A stretch of 64,000 bases of DNA from Amphiduros pacificus (GCA_949316495.1 OX439005.1:40980682-41044681); one strand, 5' to 3'; shown: positions 50,400 through 63,545, numbered from the stretch's first letter. Notes: a model not told the origin generated them from the letters alone. Program-made: numbers and translations.

Positions 50400-51585
50400 G
50401 GATATCAGCATGGTGGATTTATCCATGCAGGATATCAACACGGTGGATTTGTCCATGCAGGATATCAGCACGGTGGATTTATCCATGCAGGATATCAACA
50501 TGGTGGATTTATCCATGCAGGATATCAACATGGTGGATTTATCCATGCAGGATATCAACATAGTGGATTTGTCCATGCAGGATATCAATATGGTGGATTT
50601 ATCCATGCAGGATATCAACATAGTGGATTTGTCCATGCAGGATATCAACATGGTGGATTTGTCCATGCAGGATATCAATATGGTGGATTTATCCATGCAG
50701 GATATCAACATGGTGGATTTATCCATGCAGGATATCAGCATGGTGGATTTATCCATGCAGGATATCAATATGGTGGATTTATCCATGCAGGATATCAACA
50801 TGGTGGATTTATCCATGCAGGATATCAGCATGGTGGATTTATCCATGCAGGATATCAATATGGTGGATTTATCCATGCAGGATATCAACATGGTGGATTT
50901 ATCCATGCAGGATATCAGCATGGTGGATTTATCCATGCAGGATATCAATATGGTGGATTTATCCATGCAGGATATCAACATAGTGGATTTGTCCATGCAG
51001 GATATCAACATGGTGGATTTATCCATGCAGGATATCAATATGGTGGATTTATCCATGCAGGATATCAACATGGTGGATTTATCCATGCAGGATATCAGCA
51101 TGGTGGATTTATCCATGCAGGATATCAACATGGTGGATTTATCCATGCAGGATATCAACATGGTGGATTTATCCATGCAGGATATCAGCATGGTGGATTT
51201 ATCCATGCAGGATATCAATATGGTGGATTTATCCATGCAGGATATCAACATGGTGGATTTATCCATGCAGGATATCAGCATGGTGGATTTATCCATGCAG
51301 GATATCAATATGGTGGATTTATCCATGCAGGATATCAACATGGTGGATTTATCCATGCAGGATATCAGCATGGTGGATTTATCCATGCAGGATATCAATA
51401 TGGTGGATTTATCCATGCAGGATATCAACATGGTGGATTTATCCATGCAGGATATCAACATGGTGGATTTATCCATCCAGGATATCAACATGGCGGATTT
51501 ATCCATGCAGGATATCAACATAGTGGATTTGTCCATGCAGGATATCAACATGGCGGATTTGTCCATGCAGGATATCAATATAAAA
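50400..51585. repeat. 30-bp minisatellite, second block
   Basis: About 39 further units of the same repeat as 48900-49791. A three-unit cycle of variants (CAGCATGG, CAATATGG, CAACATGG) repeats every 90 bp over much of 50700-51440, showing recent block amplification. Confidence 0.97.
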
Positions 51586-52092
51586 ACAGTTTTTGAAAGA
51601 GGATACTTACATAAGTTAATATCTTTGATCTTCAGATGCTTGAATAATTCTGTTTAGTGTGATAAAGAATTTAAAGTAGTTTGTTTTACATAATAATTAA
51701 GACATCTTATACAACTAAAATTAGGATCAGTTATGTGTGATATGTAAAAACATAACAACATGCAATTTAGACATCTCGCAAGATATTAGATAATTGCCCC
51801 CAACACACCATGGGACATCCAGCAATCATATGATTGCTGTTTTATTGATTCTTAAATAAATATAATATGGTTAACAAATAAAGTTTTTCTCAATATGTAT
51901 GGTATGATGTAATGTAGCCAGGTGTTCCAGCCCAATCAATATATCTTTTATATTAAATAAAGAATCATAACAAATTATTTTAAATAATACTAGTAATAAG
52001 TTGCTAATTTTGCTCATACTTGTTAATGTTTTTTGATCATTCATCAATCAAAAGTTTTTTTCTGATAGATATTTGTATAATTTTTTTTGCAG
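51586..52092 (+). other. End of intron 3, coiled-coil gene
   Basis: AT-rich; nothing recognised apart from the polypyrimidine run before exon 4. Confidence 0.35.
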
Positions 52093-52153
52093 AGGAACTG
52101 GAAGAGCAGGCCAAGACATTTGGTACAAAAAACCAAAATCTTCAAGACAGAGT
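52093..52153 (+). CDS. Coiled-coil, SKAP/KNSTRN-like gene, exon 4
   Basis: Acceptor TTTTTTTTGCAG. The donor is GTATGT at 52154, preferred over GTGTAT at 52152 because only the former keeps the next exon open. Codes for EELEEQAKTFGTKNQNLQD and part of a Val codon. Confidence 0.72.
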
Positions 52154-52206
52154 GTATGTATATTTTTATAACTTATTCTCATAAATTTTCACTTTTCCTA
52201 AATGAT

Positions 52207-52440
52207 TACCGTATTAACTTGTGTATAAGTCGACTCGTGTATAAGACGAACCTCCAAAATTGAGGTTATTTTGCTTGAAAAAAAACAATTTCTGAATATA
52301 AGACGAGTTGGTTTTTCTTGAGATATCGGCTCTGCTACCATTCAAGCTTCAGCTGACGCTTGGCGGCCATATTGAAAGTGAAATGTAAATATGCTTACGA
52401 AACAAGATCTTAATGGTCTTATACACAAGTATATACGGTA
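52207..52440. mobile_element. TA-site MITE, copy 2
   Basis: Same family as 44610-44847: ends TACCGTATTAACTTGTGTATAAG and CTTATACACAAGTATATACGGTA, with TA at the edges. In intron 4. Confidence 0.75.
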
Positions 52441-53792
52441 AAATGTAAATACGATGTTCATATTTTCGAAATAACGAATATCGGATGTAGCGGATCAATT
52501 TTAATTGCGTTTTAATAATAAATAAAGGTATTTACCCAATATTATCACAAATTATGCTTCGCAGGTCGAGAATTTCTCCAATAAGTAAAACGTAATACGA
52601 TGTACGTGACGTCCTTGATCTTAGCATAAAAACAAAGCATTTCGAACTAACGAATATCGGACGTAGTGGTTCGATTTTAATTGCGTTTTAAATGATAAAT
52701 AATATTATCACAAATTCGCTTTGCAGGTCAAGAACACAAAAAAAATCATCAATCCATTTAACATGCATTACGCAATACTAGCGAAGACACGACTCAAAGC
52801 AGTGGAAACAATGACGAAAATCTTTTTGTAAATGATAAATAAAGGTATTTACCCAATATTATCACAAATTATGCTTCGCAGGTCGAGAATTTCTCCATGA
52901 TGTAAAAGGTAATACGATGTTATGTAATACGATGTTATTGATCTTGGCCTCAAACAAAGAGTTTCGAAATAACGAACATAGCGGATCAGATTTTAATTGC
53001 GTTTTAAATCATAAATAAAGGTATTTACCCAATATTATCACAAATTATGCTTCGCAGGTCGAAAATTTCGAAGTAAAACGTAATACGATGTACGTGACGT
53101 CCTTGATCTTAGCGTCAAAACTAACACGTGGTAGAATATTTCTTTGTGTATTATAAAGCCAATGATATTCATTATATCGCTTTTAATTATTATCGTTTAT
53201 AGCACTCGATCGGCTGTAAATCATCGTGATAATATTGGGTAAATACCTTTATTTATCATTTATAATCCATCCATTAACATGCATTACGCAATACGAGGTC
53301 GTCATTATAAAAAGCGGGAGTGACGGGGACAAGCTCTTATTTTTGGCACGAAAACAATTGGAGTGTATCAACTTGCATTGAAATATTAATATATTGTGCA
53401 ATGATGGATCAGGTGGACTACTGTCTACATGTGGTTGAATATTTCTTTGTGTATAATAAGCCAAAGATATTAATCATATCGCTTTTAATTATTATCATTT
53501 ATAATATTGGGTAAATACCTTTAATTATCATTTAAAACGCAATTAAAATTGATCCACGTGTGAAAGCATTTCTGTCAAAAAGGGAAGACACGACTCAAAG
53601 CAGTGGAGACAATAACGAAATGCAAAACTGTGAATGCTGATAATTGGAATCAAAGTCAAAACAAAGTGTTTCGAAATAATAGACCAATAATATTGGGTAA
53701 ATATCTTTATTTATCATTTAAAACGCAATTAAAATCAATCTGCTAGGTCTGATATTTGTTATTTCGAAAATATGAACATCGTATTTACGTTT
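52441..53792. repeat. Nested repeat cluster in intron 4
   Basis: Several copies, in both orientations, of GGTATTTACCCAATATTATC (for example 52527, 52842, 53021 and inverted near 53230, 53507, 53690), of TTATGCTTCGCAGGTCGA and of CGTAATACGATGTACGTGAC. A piece of the shared MITE core is at 53285-53410 (GTGACGGGGACAAGCTC, CAATGATGGATC). Individual elements cannot be cleanly separated. Confidence 0.65.
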
Positions 53793-54010
53793 TACCGTAA
53801 ATACTCGAGTATAAGACTGTTAAATCGATCCACTATGTCCGATATTCGTTATTTCGAAAATAAGAATGTTCGTAATGAAAACTCGTAGTGCCGTAATTTT
53901 TAGGTGTAAATCCTCGTCCACAGGTTGCTCTTGTGTATAAGACGACCCCCCAAACATTAACTAAGGATTTGTGGACAAAAACCTTGACTTATACACAAGT
54001 AAATACGGTA
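53793..54010. mobile_element. TA-site MITE, copy 3
   Basis: Ends TACCGTAAATACTCGAGTATA and ACTTATACACAAGTAAATAC, with TA at the edges; same family as 44610-44847. Confidence 0.72.
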
Positions 54011-54700
54011 GTTATTTCAGGCAAGAATGCCAAGTTGCGACCACCTTGTCAGAATGTGATTATTTTCCCATTTCTTGCCAAATTATTTCCTCATTTCTTG
54101 CCATATTAAAAAGTTATTTGAAGCTAAATTATCAGTTTATCTGGATGGAATTACCACAAGAATTGACACTAAATATTGAAGATATCGGGAAAACATCAGT
54201 AAATGCAAAACCCTAGCTCATTATTGGTGGACTACCTGCAGGGGATTTTATTTTAATGTTTTTCAAATCTTTTTCATTCTTTGAAAAATATATTCATTGC
54301 TTCTCATAATATGAAAACAGGATTTGAATAATGATACATTAGTAATTTATTAAGTTAATTGGATGAAATAATAAAAGTATATATTAAACTTGTTGATTTT
54401 TAACTTAAGAAGTTTGAACAATTTCATTAAATGTGATAAGGAATAATATCCAGTGTTCAGTAATTGGGATAGCATTTTAAAGATAACTGCCAATTCTAAG
54501 TTTATTACCAATTAGAAGTTTATATTATTACCTTAATATAGTATTATTTGAGATATTGATATGGAAATTGAAAAATTATATTTGAATAAAATCATAATGT
54601 GCATCATGATCATTCTTTAGTTCTTAAGGATCCAAAACTTCAGAATTCTTATTGTGTTTATTGCCACTGTGGCGGCAATAAAAACAACACAAATATGGGG

Positions 54701-54772
54701 AGAAGGCATTGTGAAACAAGTCTCAAGGCCTGTGGGAGAAGGCATTGTGAAACAAGTCTCAAGGCCTGCATA
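54701..54772. repeat. 37-bp direct duplication
   Basis: GAGAAGGCATTGTGAAACAA and the following CTCAAGGCCTGTGG occur twice in tandem in intron 4, shortly before exon 5. The rest of 54011-54809 shows nothing recognisable. Confidence 0.85.
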
Positions 54773-54809
54773 AACCCCTGTCATAATTAATCTTGTTCTT
54801 TTTTTTCAG

Positions 54810-54853
54810 AGAAACATGCATAAAGAAGCTACAACAATGTGATATTGATCCAG
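54810..54853 (+). CDS. Coiled-coil, SKAP/KNSTRN-like gene, exon 5
   Basis: Acceptor CTTTTTTTTCAG, donor GTAAAC. Codes for ETCIKKLQQCDIDP (residues 264-277). The C-(I/L)-x2-L-x4-(I/L)DP pattern recalls the NCLAILESKGLDP stretch of human KNSTRN, which is the main basis for the name. Confidence 0.72.
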
Positions 54854-55011
54854 GTAAACAATATTTCCAGTTACATACAGTTAACCCATCATTGAAACAA
54901 ATGATTCAACCCTTTCTTGAAATAATAAGATTAATAATTGAATGCCATAGCATTAATTCACAAATTGAAATTGTGAGCCATTATTTATATATAAGTTCAT
55001 GACTATTTCAG

Positions 55012-55082
55012 TGACCCTTGAATCCTTGGACCCCGATGAGGAAGAGAAAGAAGAGTTGGCCAAGAAGAGGGAGCAAGCAGCT
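55012..55082 (+). CDS. Coiled-coil, SKAP/KNSTRN-like gene, exon 6
   Basis: Acceptor GACTATTTCAG, donor GTAAGTAGC. Codes for an acidic segment then a helix (LDPDEEEKEELAKKREQAA). Ends in phase 0. Confidence 0.72.
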
Positions 55083-55811
55083 GTAAGTAGCAATCCCAAC
55101 CTGGAAAATATAAAGCTATCCGTGAATAGATGGTGCAAGTAAAAGATTATCACTGAAAGCATTGTATCATTTTATGAAACAGAAATACACACTCTTTTTT
55201 TCAACCAGAAATCTCTTGTTTTGACATGAAATAAACTTTGTGTGGTGCATGTCTATCAATTTGTGAGGAAGTAAAAAGCAACATTTTCTACATTTATAAC
55301 TCCTGAACAAATGTAGACAATCACATCAAAAAAGGATCATTGTTCAAAGCCCAAAGAAACATTGTCTTATACTGAAATTGAGAACATCTGCAAGTTTAAT
55401 TAGCAAAATTTAAGAACAGGTTAAGAACTGTTCCCCCTAACGTTAAAATCATTGGTAGATTAAGAAATTACTATTTGACAGAAAGTAATTGTGAGTGACA
55501 AACTGTAAGTCATACCATTCATTACTGTAATCACTTTATAATTTGATGAAACAGAAAAGCCACCTTTATTTTCCTATGAAATAGCAATCTGCCAGTATTA
55601 AACTGTATATACAAAAACATGCTTCACTCAAGTCATAGTCATGTTCAGAAGTCTTTATAATTAAATTAAATGCAGTATTTTCTTTCTGAAGAAACTTGCT
55701 TAAATTATTGATGGGTGTTGCACCTATTTTCAAAATTACACAGCAAGTTAAACACGTCTTTCAGACAAAAGTTTCTTTCCATTAACAAAGCATGGACTGT
55801 ATCCTGTTTTC

Positions 55812-56240
55812 CAGAGTGTGCAATGTCATTCCTCTGTCCTGAATGTGCATCGTCATTCCTCTCTCCTGAATGTGCATCGTCATTCCTCTGTCCTGAGTGT
55901 GCAATGCCATTCCTGTCCTGAGTGTGCAATGTCATTCTTCGATCCTGAATGTGCAATGTCATTCCTGTCCTGAGTGTACAATGCCATTCCTCTCTCCTTA
56001 GTGTGCACTGTCATTCCTCTGTCCTGAGTGTGCAATGTCATTCCTCTGTCCTGAGTGTGCAATGTCATTCCTCTGTCCTGAGTGTGCAATGTCATTCCTC
56101 TGTCCTGAGTGTGCAATGTCATTCCTCTGTCCTGAGTGTGCAATGTCATTCCTCTGTCCTGAGTGTGCAATTTCATTCCTCTGTCCTGAGTGTGCAATGT
56201 CATTCCTCTGTCCTGAGTGTGCAATGTCATTCCTCAGCAG
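55812..56240. repeat. 27-bp minisatellite next to exon 7
   Basis: About 15 units of CATTCCTCTGTCCTGAGTGTGCAATGT, with variants at the left end, ending 25 bp before exon 7. In the frame of exon 7 each unit reads MSFLCPECA. Open on both strands; not itself a gene on present evidence. Confidence 0.95.
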
Positions 56241-56265
56241 TTCATTATGGTGGTTGTCTTTACAG

Positions 56266-56340
56266 AAACAAGCTAAGAATCTGAAGGTTAAACTCATGGA
56301 ACTGAATGAGAAGAACAAGAAACTCTTACTCAACATGAAG
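56266..56340 (+). CDS. Coiled-coil, SKAP/KNSTRN-like gene, exon 7
   Basis: Acceptor GTCTTTACAG, donor GTCAGT. 25 codons of coiled coil (KQAKNLKVKLMELNEKNKKL). The 27-bp minisatellite just upstream is open in the same frame, so intron retention would not stop translation there at once. Confidence 0.73.
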
Positions 56341-56612
56341 GTCAGTCTCAAATACCTCTGACAAATTCTTATTTTTATATAACAATATGGTAATTTTCTC
56401 TGTAATGTATCTTTTGAAAATGTTTCTTTGAAAAATTAGTTTTTTTTTTCTAATCTAACCAAAATTTTTAATTGCTTTAATATAATTGAATAGTTTTGCT
56501 GATTAATTCAGATATTATTTTTGCATTACAGTTATAGTACCCTTGTGAAAACACATGACAAAAGAGTCAAGAAACAATATTGGCTAATCGTATATTGTTA
56601 TTTTTTTCTCAG

Positions 56613-56642
56613 ACACTGATGGAAGAAGAGTCCGAGAAATAA
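56613..56642 (+). CDS. Coiled-coil, SKAP/KNSTRN-like gene, exon 8 (terminal)
   Basis: Acceptor ATTTTTTTCTCAG; codes for TLMEEESEK and a TAA at 56640-56642. The eight exons sum to 336 codons including the stop, with all phases matching. Confidence 0.7.
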   Translation, partial: TLMEEESEK

Positions 56643-58670
56643 AGATGGAGATATATGGAAGTTTGATCACAATAGCTGAAAAACAAAGACATATCACTGC
56701 CGATCTGAACACAATTCGTGATTTCAATCTTTCTGGCTTTACTTAAATAATTCATCAGAAGGAGAGCATAGATTAAGGACATTATGAAGTATTATTGTTG
56801 GAAACCATCCACGTCCACCCATCCATTCATATTGTTGGTTCATTATTATATAGTCTCATCCCCAAGCCAAATCATGATTGGTGTATTCCTACATGGTGGA
56901 CTGAGACGGATCCCAGACTAATTGCATTATAAAGTATATATGTGTTACAACTAGCATTACTGTCATTGACATGCAACGTACATTGAACGTACATTGTCGT
57001 TAATATTTGATTTAATTGTGAGAGGGTACTATACCATATAATAATGGGATATTATATGAAGACATAATCAGTGTTACTGTTCACAATTTCCCAGATTCTA
57101 TACAGTGACTGAGTTATAATTTATCATATCTTAGCTTTGGTTATATCTTGTAATGTTTAAGTATACTAGATTGTGGTCTTGTATTGTGTAAATCACCTTT
57201 TCATAAATTGTCATGTTAAAAGTTGTTTATACAACTTAGTGAGAATGCACTTTGTTTTGTCATTTTTGGTAGAAACATATTAAAGATTTCCTTTTTTCTA
57301 GAAATAATTGAGAACATAATAATTATATTTTTTTTTATAACTGTTGAGAATAAATATATGTCTCTGGTAATTTGAAGATCTCAAGGTCAGAATCAATCTT
57401 CATGCCAGATACATTGAGGAAAGTATGAAAGGATGGACATTAAATGATATTTGTATCGAGGATTTTCTTCTTGTATTGAGTTTTGATCTGACATATATAT
57501 ATGTACATATATATTTGCATAAAATGAAAATTTATAAAAAAAATTATTTGTAGATCTTCATATTTGCTTGATCAATGGTTCTCATGATATGTATTCAGAT
57601 AACAGTAAATTATCATGCATCCCCTAAAATTGTATTCCAAAACGTAGGGGTACTGATCATTTACACATGCAAGTAGATTAGAACTTGATATTATGTGCAT
57701 GTAAAATCCATACAAACATTATTTGCTTTTAAGTAATTTAGGTCAATTTCAAGGTAATGACCTGTATTGTACCAACTTTGCTTGTGAAAGATGTACTCTT
57801 CCGACTACTGATTCACATCAACATCCCCTTTTGAGGGCCTCAAATGAACTTGATTACCCTGAACTATTTAAAAGGTCAAAGGGTCAGATATTCAGAACCA
57901 ACTTACTTTGATCTTATAGAGATCTCTCCAAATATCATTTATTTTCACCAGATATAAAGTTAACATTACAAACCAACATATTTAATCATCCTATGGTGGA
58001 ACTCAAACCACTAAATATTGTGTTACCTTGGCCTAGTTTCTACATCTGAGACATCATTTAACAGAACACAAAAAACATATTGCCACCACACTTATCCAAT
58101 ACAATATGTTTTGGACAATACTGGTTGTAAGTGGGTCATTGTCACCCTCCTATAACCCAACAGATAGTATTGAACAGTGAGTTGGATATTACATGACCTT
58201 GATGTGCATTAATACTGTGCTGACTTGTGCTGACGTATGCTGACTGTGCCACACACACACTATTCTGTGGTACAAAGTGATATATTAGAGATGTAATGAT
58301 TAATTGTGCAGTGGACAACCTGATTTATCAAATCTAAATGTAAAACAACCACTCCACACACTTGCCTCTCTTCAAATGGGAGGGGACAAAAACACAAAGA
58401 TCTGATTGAAATGTAACCATAATATGACATTTTTGCTTAATGATGCAGAAATATTGCTATTGTAATAAAAAAAAGACTTTGTAAGATGCTAAATTAATGT
58501 AATAAAATATTTTTTGTACAGGAAATTTTGAAGTGTTGAGTTATAATTCTTATAAGGTTACATTTCCATATGTTTGTTTTTGCTCTGCCAGCCCAACTGT
58601 CATATGTGGATATATTTCACATCAACATATTTCATATGTAAAATAAATTGTGATCTACCAATCTACTGCT
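56643..58670 (+). other. 3' UTR and downstream sequence of the coiled-coil gene
   Basis: No ORF of note. AATAAA signals occur at about 57350 and 58500, and AATAAA-like sequence at 58640. Which one ends the transcript cannot be told from sequence alone. Confidence 0.4.
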
Positions 58671-59084
58671 CCTTTTTCATGCAAAAACCCTCACTGTATA
58701 CTCACATTTGTTGTTTATACCATTAAAAAGAATAATTATGAAATACAAGACTGTCTGCTTATGGCACTTCTGCAGATAATTTTTTTGGAGTAATAGTATT
58801 TTAGCTGTTTCAAGCTTGGCTGACATTGTCACCTGAGCTTGTGTCATGAGAATGGAGTATTTTTTATTATTCTGTCTTCACTAATCTCTACCTTCTATGG
58901 AACTATTAGGTGGAGTTATTAGCTTTAGGTCGGCTTTAGTATTATTAGGAGATATATACTATCTATTTTCAATGAAACAAATTATTTTTATTTTTTATGA
59001 TTTTTGAAATATGCAATGTCAAAGTTTTTTTTCACCTGCATAGAGACCAAAATGCATGTTACATATAAAATTTGGCCCCAACTT

Positions 59085-59350
59085 GTTATCTCAATTCTCA
59101 TTGACTAATATTTTTTATGTTATTCAAAATGACAGCCTCCTTTATAACTTAGTGATAGCTATTAATTTTATGAACAAAAATCATAACACAATGGAAAAAG
59201 GAATGAGCCTAATGGAAAATAGTTAGAGTTAGTCCCCTGTAAATGCAGCATTTTGCCTACTAATAGCTAAGAACGCCACCCAGTAGTTTAAGATGAGAAG
59301 ATCAAAGGACAGATTGACAGAAAATTTCCCCCCTATCACTGCAGAAGCTA
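59085..59350 (+). repeat. Dispersed repeat, copy 2
   Basis: Homologous to 46850-47125 in the same orientation. Confidence 0.7.
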
Positions 59351-59635
59351 TCCTGCATTAGTAGTATTCAATTACTACTTCTGCAGTCAGTGCCCTACAT
59401 TTGATACCTGAATTGACCAATACCCGGTTATATACTGTAATCAGGTGTCTGACACATGAACTGATCAACCAGTACAAAGCAAATCTATTTATATTCTTTC
59501 ACCAATCAGTGGACAGCCAGATTTTTATGAACGCTGATGACTTGTGACCGATTCTGTGTGCACCTGTGTACCTTTTGTGACAGGGACTGATATGATAAAG
59601 AAGTTCTGCTGTGGAGGGATAATCCTGACATCAAT

Positions 59636-59720
59636 GAGATATTAAGGCAAGAACATGTGAGTGCAGTGTTCAGGGAGACAGTTCTCTCAAGTTGGTCCTG
59701 GTGGAAGGATCTCAAGAGTC
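59636..59720 (+). repeat. Fold-back family fragment
   Basis: Single-arm copy: GAACATGTGAGTGCAGTGTT, then TCTCTCAAGTTGG and CTGGTGGAAGGATCTCAAGA, as at 36306-36370. A related tail fragment (AGTAGTTCGGCACAGGGG) is at 60896-60965. Confidence 0.75.
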
Positions 59721-61625
59721 TGAATCAACTTTTTATTCAAAGAGAAGCAGTGAAAACATGGTAATAAATGAATGCAGTACTATGTTGTGTCTGTGTCATA
59801 TCAGTTCTCAGCCCATTTACATAATGTAATCAATTCTATATTTATACCTGTAGTGAAATTAGGCCACCTATAAAGCGCTATATGAAAAGGGTTTAAAATA
59901 TGGCTAGTTTCTCGAGCCAATCACAGATCAGTAGTGATCTTTATATCACGTAATGTATGGTTTATGGATGGCCTCACTACAGACATGAAATGAGACATGC
60001 CCATTATGTAACCTGAATGCCTGCAATTCAAGGTGTAGATTTCTATAATTTCTGAAGAAAATCTATGATAACATTGCATGAAAGACTGTGACATTATATA
60101 TTGAAACATAAGTCCTGTGTCACTCGCATGATTGCTTGATTCATAATAGTAATTCTTGTTTGATTTAGCTATAATGTAAAGACAACAAATAAACCCAAAG
60201 CCTATTTTTGAAGACTTGGTCATTGAAAGTACATGTAGTCATTAACAAGAAGATCTGAGCTTACCTGACAAAACTGATTAGTGTGACATATTTCAGTTTT
60301 GATTCTGATTGTGGTGATTATTTTCTTTTCTTATCCAACCAGAATATGATGGTGAAAATTGAAATCAAGGCTCATTCAATGATTTTGATAAATGGAGAAA
60401 TTGAAATTGATTATACCATGTGACAGGCATGAAATATACATTCATGCGCTGATATCAACATATTGAACTTCAGAATATGTACTCAAACCAGTTTCAGTGC
60501 TTTGTGAGTCCATATTTTTAAAACGATAAGGTATAGCCACTCGTTCGTAATTCAGTCTTAGCTTGGTGAACAGTCATCAGTTTCGAGATTCCCACAAAAG
60601 GTTGCAGTCTCTGCCAACAGGGTCCCACCTGTCTGTGGTTTGAGCCTGATTGAGGTCCCCATGACCAAAATCTAAAATGTCGTCTGCTCCAGGTCAAATC
60701 AAACCATGACATGCATCATGTTCATTTCAGAGAAACTAACACGTGGGGTGTTGAAGTATTGGCTAAAGACTAATTGCATTTATTATATTATTGACAAATT
60801 CTATGACATTTGTGCACAAATATATTCAATCAGACATTTTATTCATTTCAAAACAAAGTAAATATAAAAGAATCTTTAAAAAAGATAAAAGGAAAGTAGT
60901 TCGGCACAGGGGTGATCTGCAAAAAAATACCTCATAGGTGCAGAACACTCTTGAGGCATCAAGTATGAGATAACAATGAATATCACATCAAAACTGAATT
61001 GGGATCTTGTATGGAAAACCATAACGTTAACCTGATTGCTTATTGCACTTTATCTCAGTTCATGTGTTTTCATTCAAGTCAGCAGAGCTATCAACCCATG
61101 GGGTTATGTTTTGTTTTTCACAGAAACATTTCACCCTGTTTTTCAAACTGAATATTTTATAATTTTTAATATTATTTTATAATGAAATTTGTCTGTTAAA
61201 TAACCATGGTGAAAGAGGGGTTATGTTTAAACTTGTTATAGGCAGTGTATTTCATACTTTTGGCGCAAACTCCTCTCACCATACATATTTAATTTTGGAA
61301 TAATAAATTATTACAGAAACATATTTGATTTTCCTTTGGTTTTTAAAGTTTCTCAGGTGCATATCCATTTTACACTTTACATGTAATTGGGGATTGTAAT
61401 TGTTCTACAGAAGACTGGCATGTTTGCGTTTGATTTCCTGAGAAGTACCGAACTTGGGAAATTTATGAGTCATGTATGTTTTGATGAGTCATGCATGTTT
61501 TGAAAATGTTATGGATATTATGTGACATTTTCCTGGTGAGAATTTGATTTGGGAGCAGCAGCCACAGCAAAAGCATCCTCACATCTTCCCGCCATTTTCA
61601 AACCTCAGACGCTGGTATTGCCGAG
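59721..61625. other. Unassigned intergenic sequence
   Basis: No gene recognised; only short scattered frames and the fold-back tail fragment at 60896-60965. Confidence 0.3.
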
Positions 61626-61670
61626 ATGAGATCGAGGCTGGCCTCAGTGGCTGCTGCTTCACGTCTGCAG
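61626..61670 (+). CDS. Possible first coding exon of a further gene
   Basis: ATG 61626 lies in locally GC-richer sequence. It codes for 15 residues (MRSRLASVAAASRLQ) and ends at CTGCAG before GTAGGTGG, an acceptable donor. The Arg/Ser/Ala-rich start resembles a mitochondrial targeting peptide. No further exon was recognised in the window, so this is tentative. Confidence 0.3.
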
Positions 61671-63543
61671 GTAGGTGGATCTCTCAAATATGATCATAAT
61701 ATAGTGTACTTCTCAGCAACACTGCTCTTAAATGGTGATGAGATGTAAAAATACACTTGTGCAAAAATAACCTGGAGGCTTAATGCAACCTGTCAGTCCT
61801 CAAAGATCAATAGAGGAAGGCTTTGTTTTGTATCATGTGTTCAAATATGGGCAAATACTCCATATGCCTCGGCCATATGGCTGCAATGTTTACATTGGTC
61901 AGGCATCTGTACCATTAGATTCTTCTCAATACAAAATCATTACAATCTGATAGATGTGGAAATGGTTTGCTTTTCATGGTGTTTTGGCTATTATCATTTT
62001 CAGGTTATATTTGCCAGTATAAGACCAATAGAATCCTGCAGCAAAAAGCAGGTGGATGCTGGCAGGCGCGTATTTGTTAATATGCGGACACATTTCCCCG
62101 CCCACATGCATTCAGCACCGCACATAATGGAACACTTGGTAATTAACACTTGGGCTCATCGGGTAACATTAGGGAGTATTGGAATAATTTCTACCTGAGA
62201 TTCTTAATTTGTCCACAACCCAGTTACCATTAGTAATACATACGTTAGAAGAGATATGTGAATTTCCAAGAAAAGAAAAAACATCCAAAAAATTATAGAC
62301 ATGCACTTAGTATTATTTTAATACCAACTAAACTATCTGATTATCGGCAAAACATCTCACTTCGGTTTGCTGCAAAAAGATGGGAATGATATTTTATAAT
62401 ATAGTCCTTTTATAAAATCTAAATTAGTTTTAACCATGTACAGCCAACATATTTCAAAACAAGAGAAAAAGCATAACAAATGTACCAATATCAGATACGT
62501 CCATGTTTATTAACGTACTCATAATAAATGAAGAATGCAAATTGTTGATATTCATATATAATCTATTGTGAATATATCAGTGTGGTGCAATATTTCACAG
62601 TTATTAACTATAGAACCCAATAAGAAAAAGTCAATTCTCCAATAGTATTTTGTCCTTTTTGGAAGAAATATAAAAATACGTTTAATGAAAATTTACAAAC
62701 TTCTTTTCTGTGTTTGAAAGAGTAATTTTAATCCTTCTGTAATTCGACATAAGGAAACTGCTCACCATATACATATACATATACTCACAACATGAGGGTC
62801 GGTCCGTGGCGGCTCCCCGTGGCTTGATGTATAATATCCCGGGGCTGTCATCGTGGCCGGCTAGTATAACACAGCGCCTCGGGCCTACATCTTCCCTGTA
62901 CACTCAGCATCATCACTCATTCAGTTTTGCCTGTATTACTGCCGGCTGGAAAATAACACGTGTATGTTAAACAGTCTAACAAAGAATATATATAAAAAGT
63001 AAGTCTCGTAAAAATAATTTACAGGCTCGGTTCTCAAAACGCAACATCCGACCAAAGAAAACCTCACACAAATAAACAATTTGTGGTGGTTATTAAACAT
63101 AGAATTGATTTTTTTTGGCAAAATGTGTTCTTGAAATTTATACCAATATTTTATAATAATGAATTTGCAGCAAAATGCCAGCCTGTTGGATTAAACATTT
63201 AAATTTGAACAAAATATCTTAAGGAAAGTGCTCAAAACGATATATCTGTGGCATTTTTGACAGAAAACACAAGAAAAATGCCCCAATAAGGTTTCAGGAA
63301 AATATAGAATAAATAATTACTTTTCCCTGAATAACTAATGGTGCGTCCATATTCATACGTTTGGCGTTCATAATTTCACATTATTTGTAGGTTGGCGATT
63401 CACTTGGTGTGATGCGCATATGTTTAACCTGAGCACTGACCATAGAATGATACAAACCGATAAAACAATTTAAGTCTCGGCGAAAGGTCTGCATTATTTT
63501 CTGTAATGTTTTATTTTTCATTCGCGAAAAACATGATTTATTT

Positions 63544-63545
<2 letters not shown>
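61671..63545. other. Unassigned sequence; short GC-rich stretch on minus
   Basis: Mostly AT-rich. At 62905-62795 a GC-rich minus-strand stretch is open for about 35 codons and ends in CATGTT before GTGAGTATATG, a good donor. It could be a 5' exon of a leftward gene, but there is no convincing start codon. Confidence 0.25.

Noticed and set aside
48900-51657. ORFs of 271-436 aa (MQDINMVDLS, ISCMDKSTML and HAGYQHGGFI repeats)
   Set aside because: Produced by the 30-bp minisatellite on both strands, within an intron of the coiled-coil gene.
52152-52153. GTGTAT donor for exon 4 at 52152
   Set aside because: It would put exon 5 in a frame that stops after ten codons; GTATGT at 52154 keeps the frame open.
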